From Marinococcus halophilus (GTDB lineage: Bacteria > Bacillota > Bacilli > Bacillales > Marinococcaceae): 64,000 nucleotides of DNA. Below, one piece after another: positions 51,056 to 60,353 of the stretch; the first letter of the stretch is position 1, and every line of letters begins with the position of its first letter. Location of the stretch: positions 1 to 64,000 of the forward strand of contig NZ_NPFA01000014.1 in assembly GCF_002265875.1 (NCBI RefSeq). The letters are read 5' to 3'. The notes under the pieces were generated by a model. It was given only the letters and a program-made list of their open reading frames with translations. It was not told the origin of the DNA and ran no database searches. A program made the translations under genes and the position numbers.

Positions 51056-51925
51056 TTACAGAAAAACAATCGTTTTATTGTCGTCGACAATGACACGGTC
51101 TTCTGCATGCCAGGTAACGGCTCTTGCCAGCGCAATTTTTTCAGCGTTGCGTCCGGTGATTTTTAAATCATTGGCATTGTATTGGTGATTGACCCGAAGG
51201 ACGTCTTGTTCAATGATTGGGCCTTCGTCGAGGTCGTTGGTCACGTAATGGGCGGTAGCACCAATAAGTTTCACGCCGCGTTCAAAAGCCTGTCTGTAAG
51301 GGTTCGCTCCGATAAAGGCCGGGAGAAACGAATGATGAATATTAATGATTTTTGCCGGGTAGTGAGCAACAAAATCCGGCGACAGTATTTGCATATAGCG
51401 GGCCAACACAAGAAAATCGATCGGATACTGCTCAAGCGTACGAAGTATTTTATTTTCTGCTTCCGGCTTGGCATTTTTATCTATCGGTATGTGGTAAAAA
51501 GGAATTTCATAGCTTTCTACTACATTTTTAAGCGTCGTGTGGTTACTGATGACGCAGCTGATATGAATAGGCAGTTCCCCGGAACGCCATCTCCACAATA
51601 ATTCAGTTAAGCAGTGGTCTTCTTTTGAAATGAAAATCGCCACACTTTTTTTGCGGTCTTCACGCTCTAATGACCATTCCATATCGAAATGATCAGCAAT
51701 AGGAAGAAATTCTTCTTTTACTTGGTTAAATTTCTCCGGATATGGCGAAATGGAAAAAACAATTCTCATAAAAAAACGTCCGCCTTCCGGATCGTTTGTA
51801 TGCTGGGCGGAATGAATAATATTAGCACCATGCTGGTGCAGAAAATCAGATATAGCGGCTACAATTCCCGGCTGGTCCGGGCATGTAATTAATAGCCGGC
51901 CATTGCCAAGCGAGCGGTCTGGCAT
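51056..51925 (-). CDS. purU: formyltetrahydrofolate deformylase PurU
   Basis: A 289-residue enzyme releasing formate from 10-formyl-THF. An ACT domain occupies about 8-85 (LLITCPDQPGIVAAISDFLHQHGANI region) and the formyltransferase-like catalytic domain the rest, with IINIHHSFLPAFIGANPY (about 215-232) and GATAHYVTNDLDEGPIIEQD (about 243-262), the typical catalytic segments. The start is the ATG with AAGGAGGACG upstream. It balances one-carbon and glycine supply. In B. subtilis the like gene lies elsewhere; here it sits between ytlQ and ytmP. Confidence 0.9.
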   Translation of the reverse strand: MPDRSLGNGRLLITCPDQPGIVAAISDFLHQHGANIIHSAQHTNDPEGGRFFMRIVFSISPYPEKFNQVKEEFLPIADHFDMEWSLEREDRKKSVAIFISKEDHCLTELLWRWRSGELPIHISCVISNHTTLKNVVESYEIPFYHIPIDKNAKPEAENKILRTLEQYPIDFLVLARYMQILSPDFVAHYPAKIINIHHSFLPAFIGANPYRQAFERGVKLIGATAHYVTNDLDEGPIIEQDVLRVNHQYNANDLKITGRNAEKIALARAVTWHAEDRVIVDDNKTIVFL

Positions 51926-52086
51926 AATAACGTCCTCCTTCATATAAGCAGTTGCCCTGTAATAATGAACGAAATTACTATACCACTCTGAATGAGGGAA
52001 AAAAAGGGTAAGTTACCAAGTAGGCTTAAATGGAAGATACGCGGAAAAATAGCAGATGAGAGGTCGGTCACAAGTATTATGGTCGA

Positions 52087-52116
52087 TTGACTTCTAAATT
52101 CAATGTTTGCTATTAT
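52087..52116 (+). promoter_or_regulatory. promoter for ytmP
   Basis: TTGACT (52087-52092) and TATTAT (52111-52116) with an 18-bp spacer, in the 346-bp gap between purU and ytmP. No ORF with a ribosome site is seen in the rest of the gap. Confidence 0.5.
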
Positions 52117-52271
52117 TAAGAACGATTCGCTGTAAAAATAAAAACGCAAATAGGAACACTTTTACCCGCACGAGAAGTAGAGGAGATCATTTCATAGAGG
52201 GTATTTTATACATACAATTAAATAAAACAAGACAGGCATTGAAATAAAATATTGTTAAAAAAGGATCGGCT

Positions 52272-53108
52272 ATGAAATATTCAGACCACTATGATAGATC
52301 GAAGGTGAAAGTATTGGAACTGCTGATGGGAGACGGATGGACGATTGAACCAGCCGGTGGCTCTTCAGGAGAAGCTTACCTCGCGCGTGCCGGGGAACAA
52401 GTGTTATTTCTGAAAAGAAATTCTTCTCCATTTCTCGCTGTGCTTTCAGCAGAAGGAATAGTGCCTAAACTGCTTTGGACAAAGCGCCAGGCTAACGGTG
52501 ATGTAATTACCGCACAGCGCTGGGTTGACGGCCGTGAACTAACGGGCGGCGATATGGATAACAAACGGGTGGCCCAGTTATTATCTAAAATACACTCCTC
52601 GAGTGAACTGCTGGACATGTTTATGAGAATAGGGAACCACGCCCGCACTCCGGAAGCAACAACCACTGTATTAAGAGAGCAGCAGGAACGGCTTCCTTAT
52701 ATTACGACTTCGATGGCCGGAGCTCTCGATGAACTTGCAGGGACGTCTGGCGAAGTACAGCCTCCCCGCCTCGTTGTCTGTCACGGTGATATGAACCACA
52801 ACAATTGGATGTTTGATGCCAATGGAGATTTATATTTAGTGGACTGGGACAATGCAACAGTCAGCGATCCTGCACTTGATTTAGCCCTGATTCTGTATGA
52901 GTACATTCCAAAAGAAGAGTGGGAAGTGTGGCTGCAGGAATACGGGCTGCCCTTAACCTCCCATTTACAAAGGCGGATGCGCTGGCAGATTATCAGCCAC
53001 CTGCTTGATCATGCCCAGCAGGCATTACTCACGAACCGGATAAAAGAAGCAGAGTTTTATAAGAAACAGCTTGAAGCAGTGCTCGACCGGGACTCATTGC
53101 AAATATAA
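52272..53108 (+). CDS. ytmP: aminoglycoside phosphotransferase-like kinase YtmP
   Basis: A 278-residue kinase-fold protein. The catalytic loop is VVCHGDMNHNNWM (about 173-185) and the metal-binding motif YLVDWDNATVSDPALDLA (about 194-211), typical of the APH/choline kinase superfamily. By position and motif it equals YtmP. The substrate is unknown; it is likely a small molecule such as an amino alcohol. A terminator separates it from trmB; the ytzH gene found between them in B. subtilis is missing here. Confidence 0.83.
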   Translation: MKYSDHYDRSKVKVLELLMGDGWTIEPAGGSSGEAYLARAGEQVLFLKRNSSPFLAVLSAEGIVPKLLWTKRQANGDVITAQRWVDGRELTGGDMDNKRVAQLLSKIHSSSELLDMFMRIGNHARTPEATTTVLREQQERLPYITTSMAGALDELAGTSGEVQPPRLVVCHGDMNHNNWMFDANGDLYLVDWDNATVSDPALDLALILYEYIPKEEWEVWLQEYGLPLTSHLQRRMRWQIISHLLDHAQQALLTNRIKEAEFYKKQLEAVLDRDSLQI

Positions 53109-53147
53109 AAATCCGCTGGAACGTCACTGCGTTTTCAGCGGATTTTG
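53107..53147 (+). terminator. terminator after ytmP
   Basis: AAAATCCGCTG pairs with CAGCGGATTTT around a larger loop. Confidence 0.75.
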
Positions 53148-53193
53148 TCTGTCAAATAGGTAGTTATTATATGAAGAAAGAGGGAAAAGAAGG

Positions 53194-53835
53194 ATGAGAC
53201 TCCGACATAAGCCGTGGGCCCACGAATTTTTGCAAGAACACCCGGAGCTGGTGGTCACAACAGCGGAACAGGTAAATAAAAATTGGGGAAAAAGGTTTGG
53301 GAACGACCAGCCTCTTCATTTGGAAGTAGGCACAGGCAAAGGGAAATACTTAAGCGACAACAGCATCAAATACCCGGGTGTCAATTTTATTGGTATGGAA
53401 ATGTATGAAAGTGTTCTTGCGACCGGGGTGCAGCGCGCCTTGTTCAAGCAGCCGGAGAATCTCGCCTTTATTCATGGTGATGTACGCTATTTAATGGACT
53501 ATTTTGAGCCTGCCTCAGTAGAAACACTTTATATTAATTTTACTGATCCGTGGCCAAAAAAACGTCATGAAAAACGCCGGCTGACGCACCCGGATTTTCT
53601 GGAATTGTATAAGCAGGTTTTGGTACCGGGAGGAACCGTGCAGATGAAGACTGATAATCAGGGATTGTTTGAATATTCTCTTTCATCCCTTTCCACGTTT
53701 GGTTTTTCATTAAAAAAGGTGCGTCTCCATCTGCATGAAAGTGAAGAGGCAGAAGAAAATGTGATGACAGAATATGAAGAGAAGTTTTACGCAAAGGGAG
53801 TGCCTATTTATTTTACTAAAGCGGTAAGGCCATAG
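53194..53835 (+). CDS. trmB: tRNA (guanine46-N7)-methyltransferase TrmB
   Basis: A 213-residue methyltransferase forming m7G46 in tRNA. SAM motif I is LEVGTGKGKY (about 43-52), INFTDPWPKKRHEKRRL (about 114-130) is the family signature, and MKTDNQGLFEYS (about 152-163) follows. It sits before ytnP, as in B. subtilis. Confidence 0.93.
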   Translation: MRLRHKPWAHEFLQEHPELVVTTAEQVNKNWGKRFGNDQPLHLEVGTGKGKYLSDNSIKYPGVNFIGMEMYESVLATGVQRALFKQPENLAFIHGDVRYLMDYFEPASVETLYINFTDPWPKKRHEKRRLTHPDFLELYKQVLVPGGTVQMKTDNQGLFEYSLSSLSTFGFSLKKVRLHLHESEEAEENVMTEYEEKFYAKGVPIYFTKAVRP

Positions 53836-53881
53836 TGTTTGATAAAAGGGATCATTTGTATGAAATGGAGGGGCTGTTTTC

Positions 53882-54736
53882 ATGAACCAATTAACCATCG
53901 GCAATTATACCATTACATGGCTCGAAGGTGGCATGACAAACATGGACGGGGGTGCGGTGTTCGGCGTGGTACCGAAACCGCTCTGGTCAAAAAAATACCC
54001 GGTCAATGACAGCAATCAAGTTCCAATGCCGACAGACCCTCTGCTTATTCAGGGAGAGGGTAAAAATTTACTGGTTGATGCAGGGATTGGAAACGGCCGG
54101 CTCAGCAAAAAGCAACAGAGAAATTATGGCGTAACGAAAGAGTCAAATGTGGAGCAGAGTCTGCGGGAAATGAATCTTTACGCTTCAGATATTGATGCTG
54201 TGTTAATGACGCATATGCATTTTGACCATGCTTCGGGGCTGGCCCGTGAAGAGCAGGGCCAGAGTGTGCCAATCTTTCGCAATGCTGTTATTTACGTATC
54301 GGAAACGGAATGGGAGGAAATGAAAAATCCGAATATCCGTTCCGAAAACACGTACTGGGAAAAGAACTGGAAGCCAATCGCCCACCAGGTTGAAGCGTTC
54401 GAGTCAGAGCTTCATATTACTGAAAACATACGAATGGTGCATACAGGCGGACACAGCGCCGGTATGAGCATTATTTTGATTGAGGATGAAAGCAATACAC
54501 TAATCCACATGGCTGACAATATGCCTACACACGCCCACCAGAATGTGCTCTGGGTGACCGCCTATGATGATTATCCAATGGACTCAGTGTACATGAAAGA
54601 GCATTATATGAACTGGGGCTGCCAGCGCCAAGCATGGTTTACTTTCTACCACGATGAGCTGTACCGTGCTTTAAAGTTTAATCCTGCGGGAGAAGTAATC
54701 GAAGCTGTAGCCAGGGAAAAGCAGAGCGAAATCTGA
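53882..54736 (+). CDS. ytnP: MBL-fold hydrolase YtnP (lactonase-like)
   Basis: A 284-residue metallo-beta-lactamase fold protein. The metal site is T-H111-M-H113-F-D115-H116-A, with later ligands in HTGGHSAGM (near 185-193) and the Asp in HMADNMPTHAH. YtnP-type enzymes act on acyl-homoserine lactones and block a streptomycin-linked signal of Streptomyces in B. subtilis. It follows trmB in the usual place and ends with a strong terminator. Confidence 0.85.
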   Translation: MNQLTIGNYTITWLEGGMTNMDGGAVFGVVPKPLWSKKYPVNDSNQVPMPTDPLLIQGEGKNLLVDAGIGNGRLSKKQQRNYGVTKESNVEQSLREMNLYASDIDAVLMTHMHFDHASGLAREEQGQSVPIFRNAVIYVSETEWEEMKNPNIRSENTYWEKNWKPIAHQVEAFESELHITENIRMVHTGGHSAGMSIILIEDESNTLIHMADNMPTHAHQNVLWVTAYDDYPMDSVYMKEHYMNWGCQRQAWFTFYHDELYRALKFNPAGEVIEAVAREKQSEI

Positions 54737-54757
54737 CCAGAACGTTCATATTTTTAC

Positions 54758-54790
54758 ACACGCCTCTAAAAGCTGAGGCGTGTTTTTTTA
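54758..54790 (+). terminator. terminator after ytnP
   Basis: ACACGCCTC pairs with GAGGCGTGT around an 8-nt loop, then seven T. Confidence 0.88.
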
Positions 54791-54832
54791 TTTCTGAAAT
54801 ACATAACAATGCCAAACATGAAAATGTCAATT

Positions 54833-54881
54833 TCAATCAATGAACAAAAGTAAATGATTGTTTTTGAGTAAAATTGATTGA
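54833..54881. promoter_or_regulatory. candidate FruR operator (inverted repeat)
   Basis: TCAATCAAT (54833-54841) and ATTGATTGA (54873-54881) form a perfect 9-bp inverted repeat with a 31-bp spacer; AATGATTG in between is a third partial copy. The right arm enters the -35 box of the fruR promoter. DeoR-type FruR repressors use such repeats. Confidence 0.55.
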
Positions 54882-54906
54882 TTATGATTAAGTAAGCGTG
54901 TACAAT
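54878..54906 (+). promoter_or_regulatory. promoter of the fru operon
   Basis: TTGATT (54878-54883) and TACAAT (54901-54906) with a perfect 17-bp spacer, overlapped by the operator candidate. Confidence 0.7.
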
Positions 54907-55000
54907 GAAGTTAATTAAACAAGCAAAAATAGAAAACGATCAAAACTTCTGCAGATGCCTGTTGCTTTTTATGCCAAACCCGGAAAGGAGAGGGAAGGTA

Positions 55001-55756
55001 ATGCTTCACACTGAGCGCAGAGACACCATCATCGAAATTCTAAAAACGAAAGACACTGCTTCTATTCATGAGCTGGTGGAACTGACTGGTGCTTCAGAAG
55101 CAACAGTTCGAAGGGACTTATCCAAACTGGAATCGGATGAACAGATTAAACGAATTCACGGCGGAGCTTCTCTCTCCAGGCGCCGCCGAAACGAACCAAC
55201 TATCGCAGAGAAGAGCAGTGTAAACCAATGGGAAAAGAAAAAGATTGCAGAAGCAGCAGCTTCCCTGCTTGAACCCGGTGAATGTCTTTTTCTGGACGCC
55301 GGGACGACGACCCTGGAGATGATCCCTTATTTGGCTGACCGGAATCTTGTCGTGGTAACCAACGGCATTCCGCATGTACCGCTTTTGCTCGAGAAGGGCA
55401 TTGAAACGTACGTCATCGGAGGTAAAGGCAAGCAGGGGACTGGGGCCCTCGTAGGAATTAAAGCTATAGAAGCACTGAAGGAATTTTGTTTTGACGCCTG
55501 CTTTCTCGGTATTAACGGTGTTCATCCTGTTCACGGGTATACCACCCCGGATCCGGATGAAGCAGTGGTTAAGCGGACAGCGCTTGATCTTGCGGAAAGG
55601 AGCTATGTGCTGGCGGATCATTCGAAGATTAATTCCATTACATTTGCCAACATTGGTGAACTTGCTTTAGCGGAAATTATTACGTCGGACAGGCTGCGGG
55701 ACGATGAGCGGACAAACTTGAAGAAATATACAGATGTGAAGGTCGTGAGTACATGA
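55001..55756 (+). CDS. fruR: DeoR family fructose operon repressor
   Basis: A 251-residue DeoR protein. The HTH is in the first 55 residues (SIHELVELTGASEATVRRDLSKLE), and the sugar-phosphate sensing domain has LFLDAGTTTLEMIPYL and GINGVHPVHGYTTPDPDEAVVKR. The effector is most likely fructose 1-phosphate. The start is the ATG after AAGGAGAGGGAAGG; a longer frame adds 32 residues without a site. It overlaps fruK by 4 bp (ATGA). Confidence 0.9.
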   Translation: MLHTERRDTIIEILKTKDTASIHELVELTGASEATVRRDLSKLESDEQIKRIHGGASLSRRRRNEPTIAEKSSVNQWEKKKIAEAAASLLEPGECLFLDAGTTTLEMIPYLADRNLVVVTNGIPHVPLLLEKGIETYVIGGKGKQGTGALVGIKAIEALKEFCFDACFLGINGVHPVHGYTTPDPDEAVVKRTALDLAERSYVLADHSKINSITFANIGELALAEIITSDRLRDDERTNLKKYTDVKVVST

Positions 55757-56691
55757 TATATACAGTAACGCTGAACCCGGCAATCGATTATGTAGTCGAA
55801 CTAGAAGAGTTTATTCCGGGAAATATCCATCGGTCGAAAAATGATTTGAAATATCCAGGCGGTAAAGGCATTAACGTTTCGAGAGTGCTGCAAAGACTCG
55901 GAGAGCAGTCAACTGCGCTCGGTTTTGTAGGCGGGTTTACCGGCCAGTATATTAAAGAAAGCCTGGAAAAAGAAAACATTCAAACGGATTTTGTGCAGGT
56001 AGAAGAGGATACAAGAATTAACGTCAAAATCCGTGGCGGCGAGGAATCTGAAATTAATGGAACCTCCCCGGGCGTCTCGCGCGAAGACGTGGAAGCACTG
56101 TACCAGAAGCTGGATGTTCTGACGCAGGAAGATGAATTAATACTTGCAGGAAGTGTTCCTTCTTCTCTCCCTCACAGCATCTATCTGGACATAATGGAAC
56201 GGGTGAGAAACAAAGGAGTCAGGGTGTGTTTGGACACAAGCGGCGAAGCGCTCGGTGAGGCATTGAAAGGCCGCCCTTATTTCGTGAAGCCGAACCATCT
56301 GGAACTCGCAGAGTTGTACGAAGTGGAAGTGAACAGTGTGGAAGATGCTGCAGTGTATGGCCGAAAGCTTCTGGAGGATTTTGATATTGAGCATGTGGTT
56401 ATATCGATGGCAGGAGAAGGAGCTGTATATATTAATAAATCACAGACCCTTCACGCCTCCGTGCCAAAGCAAAAAGCCGTGAACTCTGTCGGGGCAGGTG
56501 ACTCCCTGGTAGCTGGATTCGCCGCCGGAATCGCGGAACGCCTGGATCCGGCTCAGGTGTTGAACCAAGCAGTAGCTTCCGGAAGTGCTACAGCATTTTC
56601 TGAAACATTCTGCACGAAAAAAGAAGTAGAAGAACTAAGTCAAAAGATCACGATCCGTTCGCTCGAAAGCGAAGAGACTAATCAAGCTTAA
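55753..56691 (+). CDS. fruK: 1-phosphofructokinase
   Basis: A 312-residue PfkB-family kinase. It opens with IYTVTLNPAIDYVVEL, has the PfkB site GGKGINVSRVLQRLG (about 37-51), and the C-terminal signature with the catalytic Asp in NSVGAGDSLVAGFAAG (about 244-259). It phosphorylates fructose 1-phosphate to the 1,6-bisphosphate. It is coupled to fruR by overlap and is followed 13 bp later by fruA. Confidence 0.92.
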   Translation: MIYTVTLNPAIDYVVELEEFIPGNIHRSKNDLKYPGGKGINVSRVLQRLGEQSTALGFVGGFTGQYIKESLEKENIQTDFVQVEEDTRINVKIRGGEESEINGTSPGVSREDVEALYQKLDVLTQEDELILAGSVPSSLPHSIYLDIMERVRNKGVRVCLDTSGEALGEALKGRPYFVKPNHLELAELYEVEVNSVEDAAVYGRKLLEDFDIEHVVISMAGEGAVYINKSQTLHASVPKQKAVNSVGAGDSLVAGFAAGIAERLDPAQVLNQAVASGSATAFSETFCTKKEVEELSQKITIRSLESEETNQA

Positions 56692-56704
56692 AGGGGGAAG
56701 CAGA

Positions 56705-58717
56705 ATGAAAATTACCGATCTATTAAAAAGAGATACCGTGCTGCTGTCTCTGTCTTCGACAGATAAAGCGGGAGTGATTGATGAGCTGGTAAACAAGCTT
56801 GACACTGCCGGTCGGTTAAATGATCGCCATGCTTTTAAAGAAGCAATTGAAAAAAGGGAATCAGAAAGCTCTACCGGTATCGGCGAAGGCATCGCCATTC
56901 CTCACGCAAAGACAAGCGCTGTAGATACACCGGCTATTGCATTCGGCCGTTCTCAGGAAGGTGCGGATTATGAATCATTGGACGGCCAGCCGGCGCATCT
57001 GTTTTTCATGATTGCAGCAACTGAGGGAGCGAATGAAGCACATTTAACTACATTGTCCCGTTTGTCTACGCTGCTGATGGATGAAAACTTCCGCCAGGAT
57101 CTCTTGAATGCAGAATCCGAAGACGAGGTCATGGCGGCGGTAGACGCAAAAGAAAGAGACAAGCTTGGAAGTGATGAGGAAGAAGCATCCGAAACCTCTT
57201 CAGCCCAGGCTGCCGACGACAGCAATACGCCGAGGATTCTTGCAGTAACCGGATGTCCAACTGGTATCGCCCATACCTATATGGCAGCAGATGCCCTGAA
57301 GGATAAAGCAAAAGAGCTCGGAGTTTCTATCAAAGTGGAAACGAATGGATCCGGAGGGGTTAAAAACCGTCTCACCTCCGAAGAAATTGCAAATGCGGAA
57401 GCTATTATTGTAGCGTCTGATACAAAAATCGAAATGGACCGATTTAACGGAAAGCCGCTTTTATCCACCAAAGTTACGGATGGCATCCGTAAACCGGAAC
57501 AGTTAATTAACCAGGCTGTGAACGGAGAATTTTCGAAATACCGCGGCTCTGGCAGAAGTTCATCGTCGGATGAAGAAGAGAGCGCTTCTAGCGGCGGAGG
57601 CGGAGCAAAAGCAGTTGGAAATGCTATTTACCGCCACCTGATGAACGGGGTTTCGAACATGCTGCCATTTGTTATCGGCGGCGGGATTCTTATCGCTCTT
57701 TCTTTCTTCTGGGGGATTAACTCGGCGGATCCTGAAAGTGACCAGTTTAACGGGTTTGCCCAGGCTCTGAATGCAATAGGCGGACAGTACGCCTTTGGAT
57801 TATTCGTAGCAGTGCTTGCCGGCTTTATCGGTATGAGCATCGCAGACCGGCCTGGTTTCATGCCGGCAATGGTTGGTGGTTTCATGTCCACTCAGGGCAT
57901 TCCAGGAGCTGAGAACGCCACAGCCGGTTTCCTTGGCGGTATCATTGCCGGTTTCCTTGGCGGTTATGTCGCTCTTAGCGTGAAGAAGGCTATGTCTGGA
58001 CTCCCGCAGGTGCTTGACGGAATTAAAACAATTTTATTTTATCCAGTTATCAATATTTTGATCACCGGTCTTTTGATGTACTACGTGTTTATTACACCAG
58101 TTGCTTTTCTAAATACAGCTCTTCAGGACTGGATCACAGGTCTTGGTACAAGCAACCTGGTCCTGCTTGGGATTCTGCTCGGCGGCATGATGGCAATCGA
58201 CATGGGCGGACCGTTCAACAAAGCGGCCTTCACAGTCGGTGTCGCTCTAATCGGCCAGGGCATTTACGCTCCGCATGCGGCTGTAATGGCCGGCGGGATG
58301 GTGCCGCCGCTTGGTATCGCCCTTGCGGTCACGTTCTTTAAGAACCGTTTTCCGAAAGAACAGCGTTCGGCTGGGTACACAAACTATGCGCTCGGATCAT
58401 TTTTCATTACAGAGGGTGCCATTCCGTTTGCGGCAGCGGACCCACTTCGGGTTATTCCTTCCATCGTTACTGGATCTGCAGTAGCAGGCGGCCTGGCCAT
58501 GTTCTTTAACGTGGAACTGCTTGCACCGCACGGAGGTTTTCTCGTGTTCTTCCTGAATGCTGTGCAGGGCGGCGGAGTTTTTCTATACTTCCTCGCGATC
58601 CTTATCGGATCACTTGTGACGATGGTTATGCTGGCTATTTTGAAGAAGCCGCTGGAGCAGTCGAAAAACGAAGTACAGGATTACAAGGATTCTAAAGAGA
58701 AAAAAGAAGCATCTTAA
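56705..58717 (+). CDS. fruA: PTS fructose transporter EIIABC
   Basis: A 670-residue fusion of EIIA (about 1-150, active H67 in GIAIPHAK), EIIB (about 175-275, Cys near 183 in VTGCPTGIAHT) and EIIC (about 300-655, with HLMNGVSNMLPFVIGGGILIA and GGFMSTQGIPG segments). It imports fructose as fructose 1-phosphate. Acidic Ser/Glu linkers (SDEEEASETSS, SSSDEEESASSGGGG) join the domains. It is the last gene of fruR-fruK-fruA. Confidence 0.93.
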   Translation: MKITDLLKRDTVLLSLSSTDKAGVIDELVNKLDTAGRLNDRHAFKEAIEKRESESSTGIGEGIAIPHAKTSAVDTPAIAFGRSQEGADYESLDGQPAHLFFMIAATEGANEAHLTTLSRLSTLLMDENFRQDLLNAESEDEVMAAVDAKERDKLGSDEEEASETSSAQAADDSNTPRILAVTGCPTGIAHTYMAADALKDKAKELGVSIKVETNGSGGVKNRLTSEEIANAEAIIVASDTKIEMDRFNGKPLLSTKVTDGIRKPEQLINQAVNGEFSKYRGSGRSSSSDEEESASSGGGGAKAVGNAIYRHLMNGVSNMLPFVIGGGILIALSFFWGINSADPESDQFNGFAQALNAIGGQYAFGLFVAVLAGFIGMSIADRPGFMPAMVGGFMSTQGIPGAENATAGFLGGIIAGFLGGYVALSVKKAMSGLPQVLDGIKTILFYPVINILITGLLMYYVFITPVAFLNTALQDWITGLGTSNLVLLGILLGGMMAIDMGGPFNKAAFTVGVALIGQGIYAPHAAVMAGGMVPPLGIALAVTFFKNRFPKEQRSAGYTNYALGSFFITEGAIPFAAADPLRVIPSIVTGSAVAGGLAMFFNVELLAPHGGFLVFFLNAVQGGGVFLYFLAILIGSLVTMVMLAILKKPLEQSKNEVQDYKDSKEKKEAS

Positions 58718-58724
58718 CTAATAC

Positions 58725-58759
58725 AAAAGAGAGGCGCCAATGAAGGTGCCTCTCTTTTG
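58725..58759 (+). terminator. terminator after fruA
   Basis: AAAGAGAGGCGCC pairs with GGTGCCTCTCTTT (one G-T pair), small loop, T-rich end. Confidence 0.85.
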
Positions 58760-58773
58760 TATTATGAAGGAAA

Positions 58774-58810
58774 ATAAAAAGCTTCCGGCCCTGGAATAAG
58801 GCCGGAAGCT
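58774..58810 (-). terminator. terminator after ytzB
   Basis: On the minus strand AGCTTCCGGCC pairs with GGCCGGAAGCT and is followed by five T. Confidence 0.85.
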
Positions 58811-58817
58811 ATGTTGA

Positions 58818-59123
58818 TTAAGAGCTCAGTTCTAAAATAGTGCCGGTTTCAGCATCTACAATAAAGTCTAATTGACGGGTCTCTCCCTGATTGGTGCTTG
58901 AAAGGCCGCCACGGTAAACCTTGTATTCCAGGTCGTCTTTTTTGTAGGTTTCCGGCGTCATGTGGATCCAGGAGCCGTTAACCGGCAGATGATCCTGTAC
59001 GTTTTCTTTTACCGTCTTCAGCGCTTTTTCCGGGGAAATTTCATCTTTCTTTGTGAACTGCTTAACCAAAATTCCCAAAGCAACACCAAGACCTACTCCA
59101 ATAAGGATATTCTTTGTATTCAT
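58818..59123 (-). CDS. ytzB: PepSY-like membrane-anchored protein YtzB
   Basis: A 101-residue protein with one N-terminal span (NILIGVGLGVALGILVKQF, 4-22) and an outside or lumenal PepSY-like domain (EKALKTVKENVQDH, then YKVYRGGL and RQLDFIVDAETGTILELSS). Its position next to ytoP fits YtzB. The chosen ATG has GCAGGGA upstream; the longer frame has no site. PepSY domains often inhibit peptidases, which may be relevant to the adjacent M42 peptidase gene, though that is inference. Confidence 0.75.
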   Translation of the reverse strand: MNTKNILIGVGLGVALGILVKQFTKKDEISPEKALKTVKENVQDHLPVNGSWIHMTPETYKKDDLEYKVYRGGLSSTNQGETRQLDFIVDAETGTILELSS

Positions 59124-59277
59124 TATTATGTCCCTGCCTTTCCATTTCTTATTATACTCAGTATACCGCAAATAATGCGTATATCCAAATACATACCCGT
59201 TTTCAATAGTGGTAAAAACGTGAGTCGTTCGATAAAATGAAAATTAGGCAGAGCCTGACAAGCGAAAGGAGTATTTT

Positions 59278-60351
59278 ATGAAGCAGGAAACACGCGACAT
59301 GTTTAAGTTTTTAACAGAGACACCGGCAGTACCGGGTTTTGAACATCAAATCCGTACATACATGAGAAAAGAACTGGAGCCGGTAAGTGACGAAATTATC
59401 CAGGACCGGCTCGGAAGCTTGTTTGGAGTGAAACGCAGCGCTCAGGAAGGCCCGAAAGTAATGATAGCCGGCCACATGGATGAAGTAGGATTTATGGTTA
59501 AATCCATCGATGAAAACGGAATGATCCGGTTTCAAACGCTTGGCGGCTGGTGGAGCCAGGTACTGCTTGCCCAGCGTGTTCAAGTGTATACAGAAAATGG
59601 AATCATTCCGGGGGTGATTGGTTCCACCCCTCCACACCTGCTGGAACCGGAGCAGCGGGAGAAGCCGATGCCGTTAAATAAGATGTTTATTGATATTGGA
59701 GCTGACAGCAGTGAGCATGCGGAACAGCTCGGTGTCCGTCCGGGTATGCCAATATCTCCGGTCTGCCCATTCACTCCAATGGCGGACGAGAAAAAAATTA
59801 TGGCAAAGGCATGGGATAACCGGTATGGTGTCGGCCTGACTTTAGAATTAATGAAAGAAGTCCAGGATGAAAGCCTTCCAAACACGCTTTACGCAGGCGC
59901 CACAGTACAGGAAGAAGTAGGGCTGCGCGGGGGCCAGACGGCTGCACAAATGATCCAGCCGGATATTTTTTACGCTTTGGATGCAAGTCCGGCGAACGAT
60001 TCCACTGGAGGGAAAGATGCCTTCGGCCAGCTTGGTAAAGGGGCGCTTTTGCGTATATTTGACCAGACGATGATCACTCACCGTGGCATGCGGGATTTCG
60101 TTCTAGATACGGCGGAAAGTAACAATATCCCGTACCAGTACTTTATTTCTCAGGGAGGGACTGATGCCGGGCGTGTGCATATGGCCAACGAAGGTATTCC
60201 ATCTGCTGTTATCGGAGTCTGTTCCCGCTATATCCACACTTCTGCTTCCCTGCTGCATGTGGATGATTACGCTGCAGCAAAAGAACTGCTGACAAAGCTC
60301 GTGCGAACCACAGACCAACAGGCCCTCGATATGATTCATAAAGGAGTCTGA
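59278..60351 (+). CDS. ytoP: M42 family glutamyl/leucyl aminopeptidase YtoP
   Basis: A 357-residue M42 metallopeptidase (TET-type). Metal and catalytic residues are visible: H66 and D68 in AGHMDEVG, D near 180 in AWDNRYG, the catalytic Glu pair in QEEVG (near 212), D near 234 in ALDASP, and H near 320 in RYIHTS. It removes N-terminal residues from peptides inside the cell. It is followed 2 bp later by the DUF84 gene. Confidence 0.9.
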   Translation: MKQETRDMFKFLTETPAVPGFEHQIRTYMRKELEPVSDEIIQDRLGSLFGVKRSAQEGPKVMIAGHMDEVGFMVKSIDENGMIRFQTLGGWWSQVLLAQRVQVYTENGIIPGVIGSTPPHLLEPEQREKPMPLNKMFIDIGADSSEHAEQLGVRPGMPISPVCPFTPMADEKKIMAKAWDNRYGVGLTLELMKEVQDESLPNTLYAGATVQEEVGLRGGQTAAQMIQPDIFYALDASPANDSTGGKDAFGQLGKGALLRIFDQTMITHRGMRDFVLDTAESNNIPYQYFISQGGTDAGRVHMANEGIPSAVIGVCSRYIHTSASLLHVDDYAAAKELLTKLVRTTDQQALDMIHKGV

Positions 60352-60353
60352 AG

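Noticed and set aside
53882-54736. Functional link between the YtnP lactonase and the PlcR-like system
   Set aside because: YtnP-type enzymes act on lactone signals, not peptides, and the gene lies in its usual conserved place over 20 kb away.
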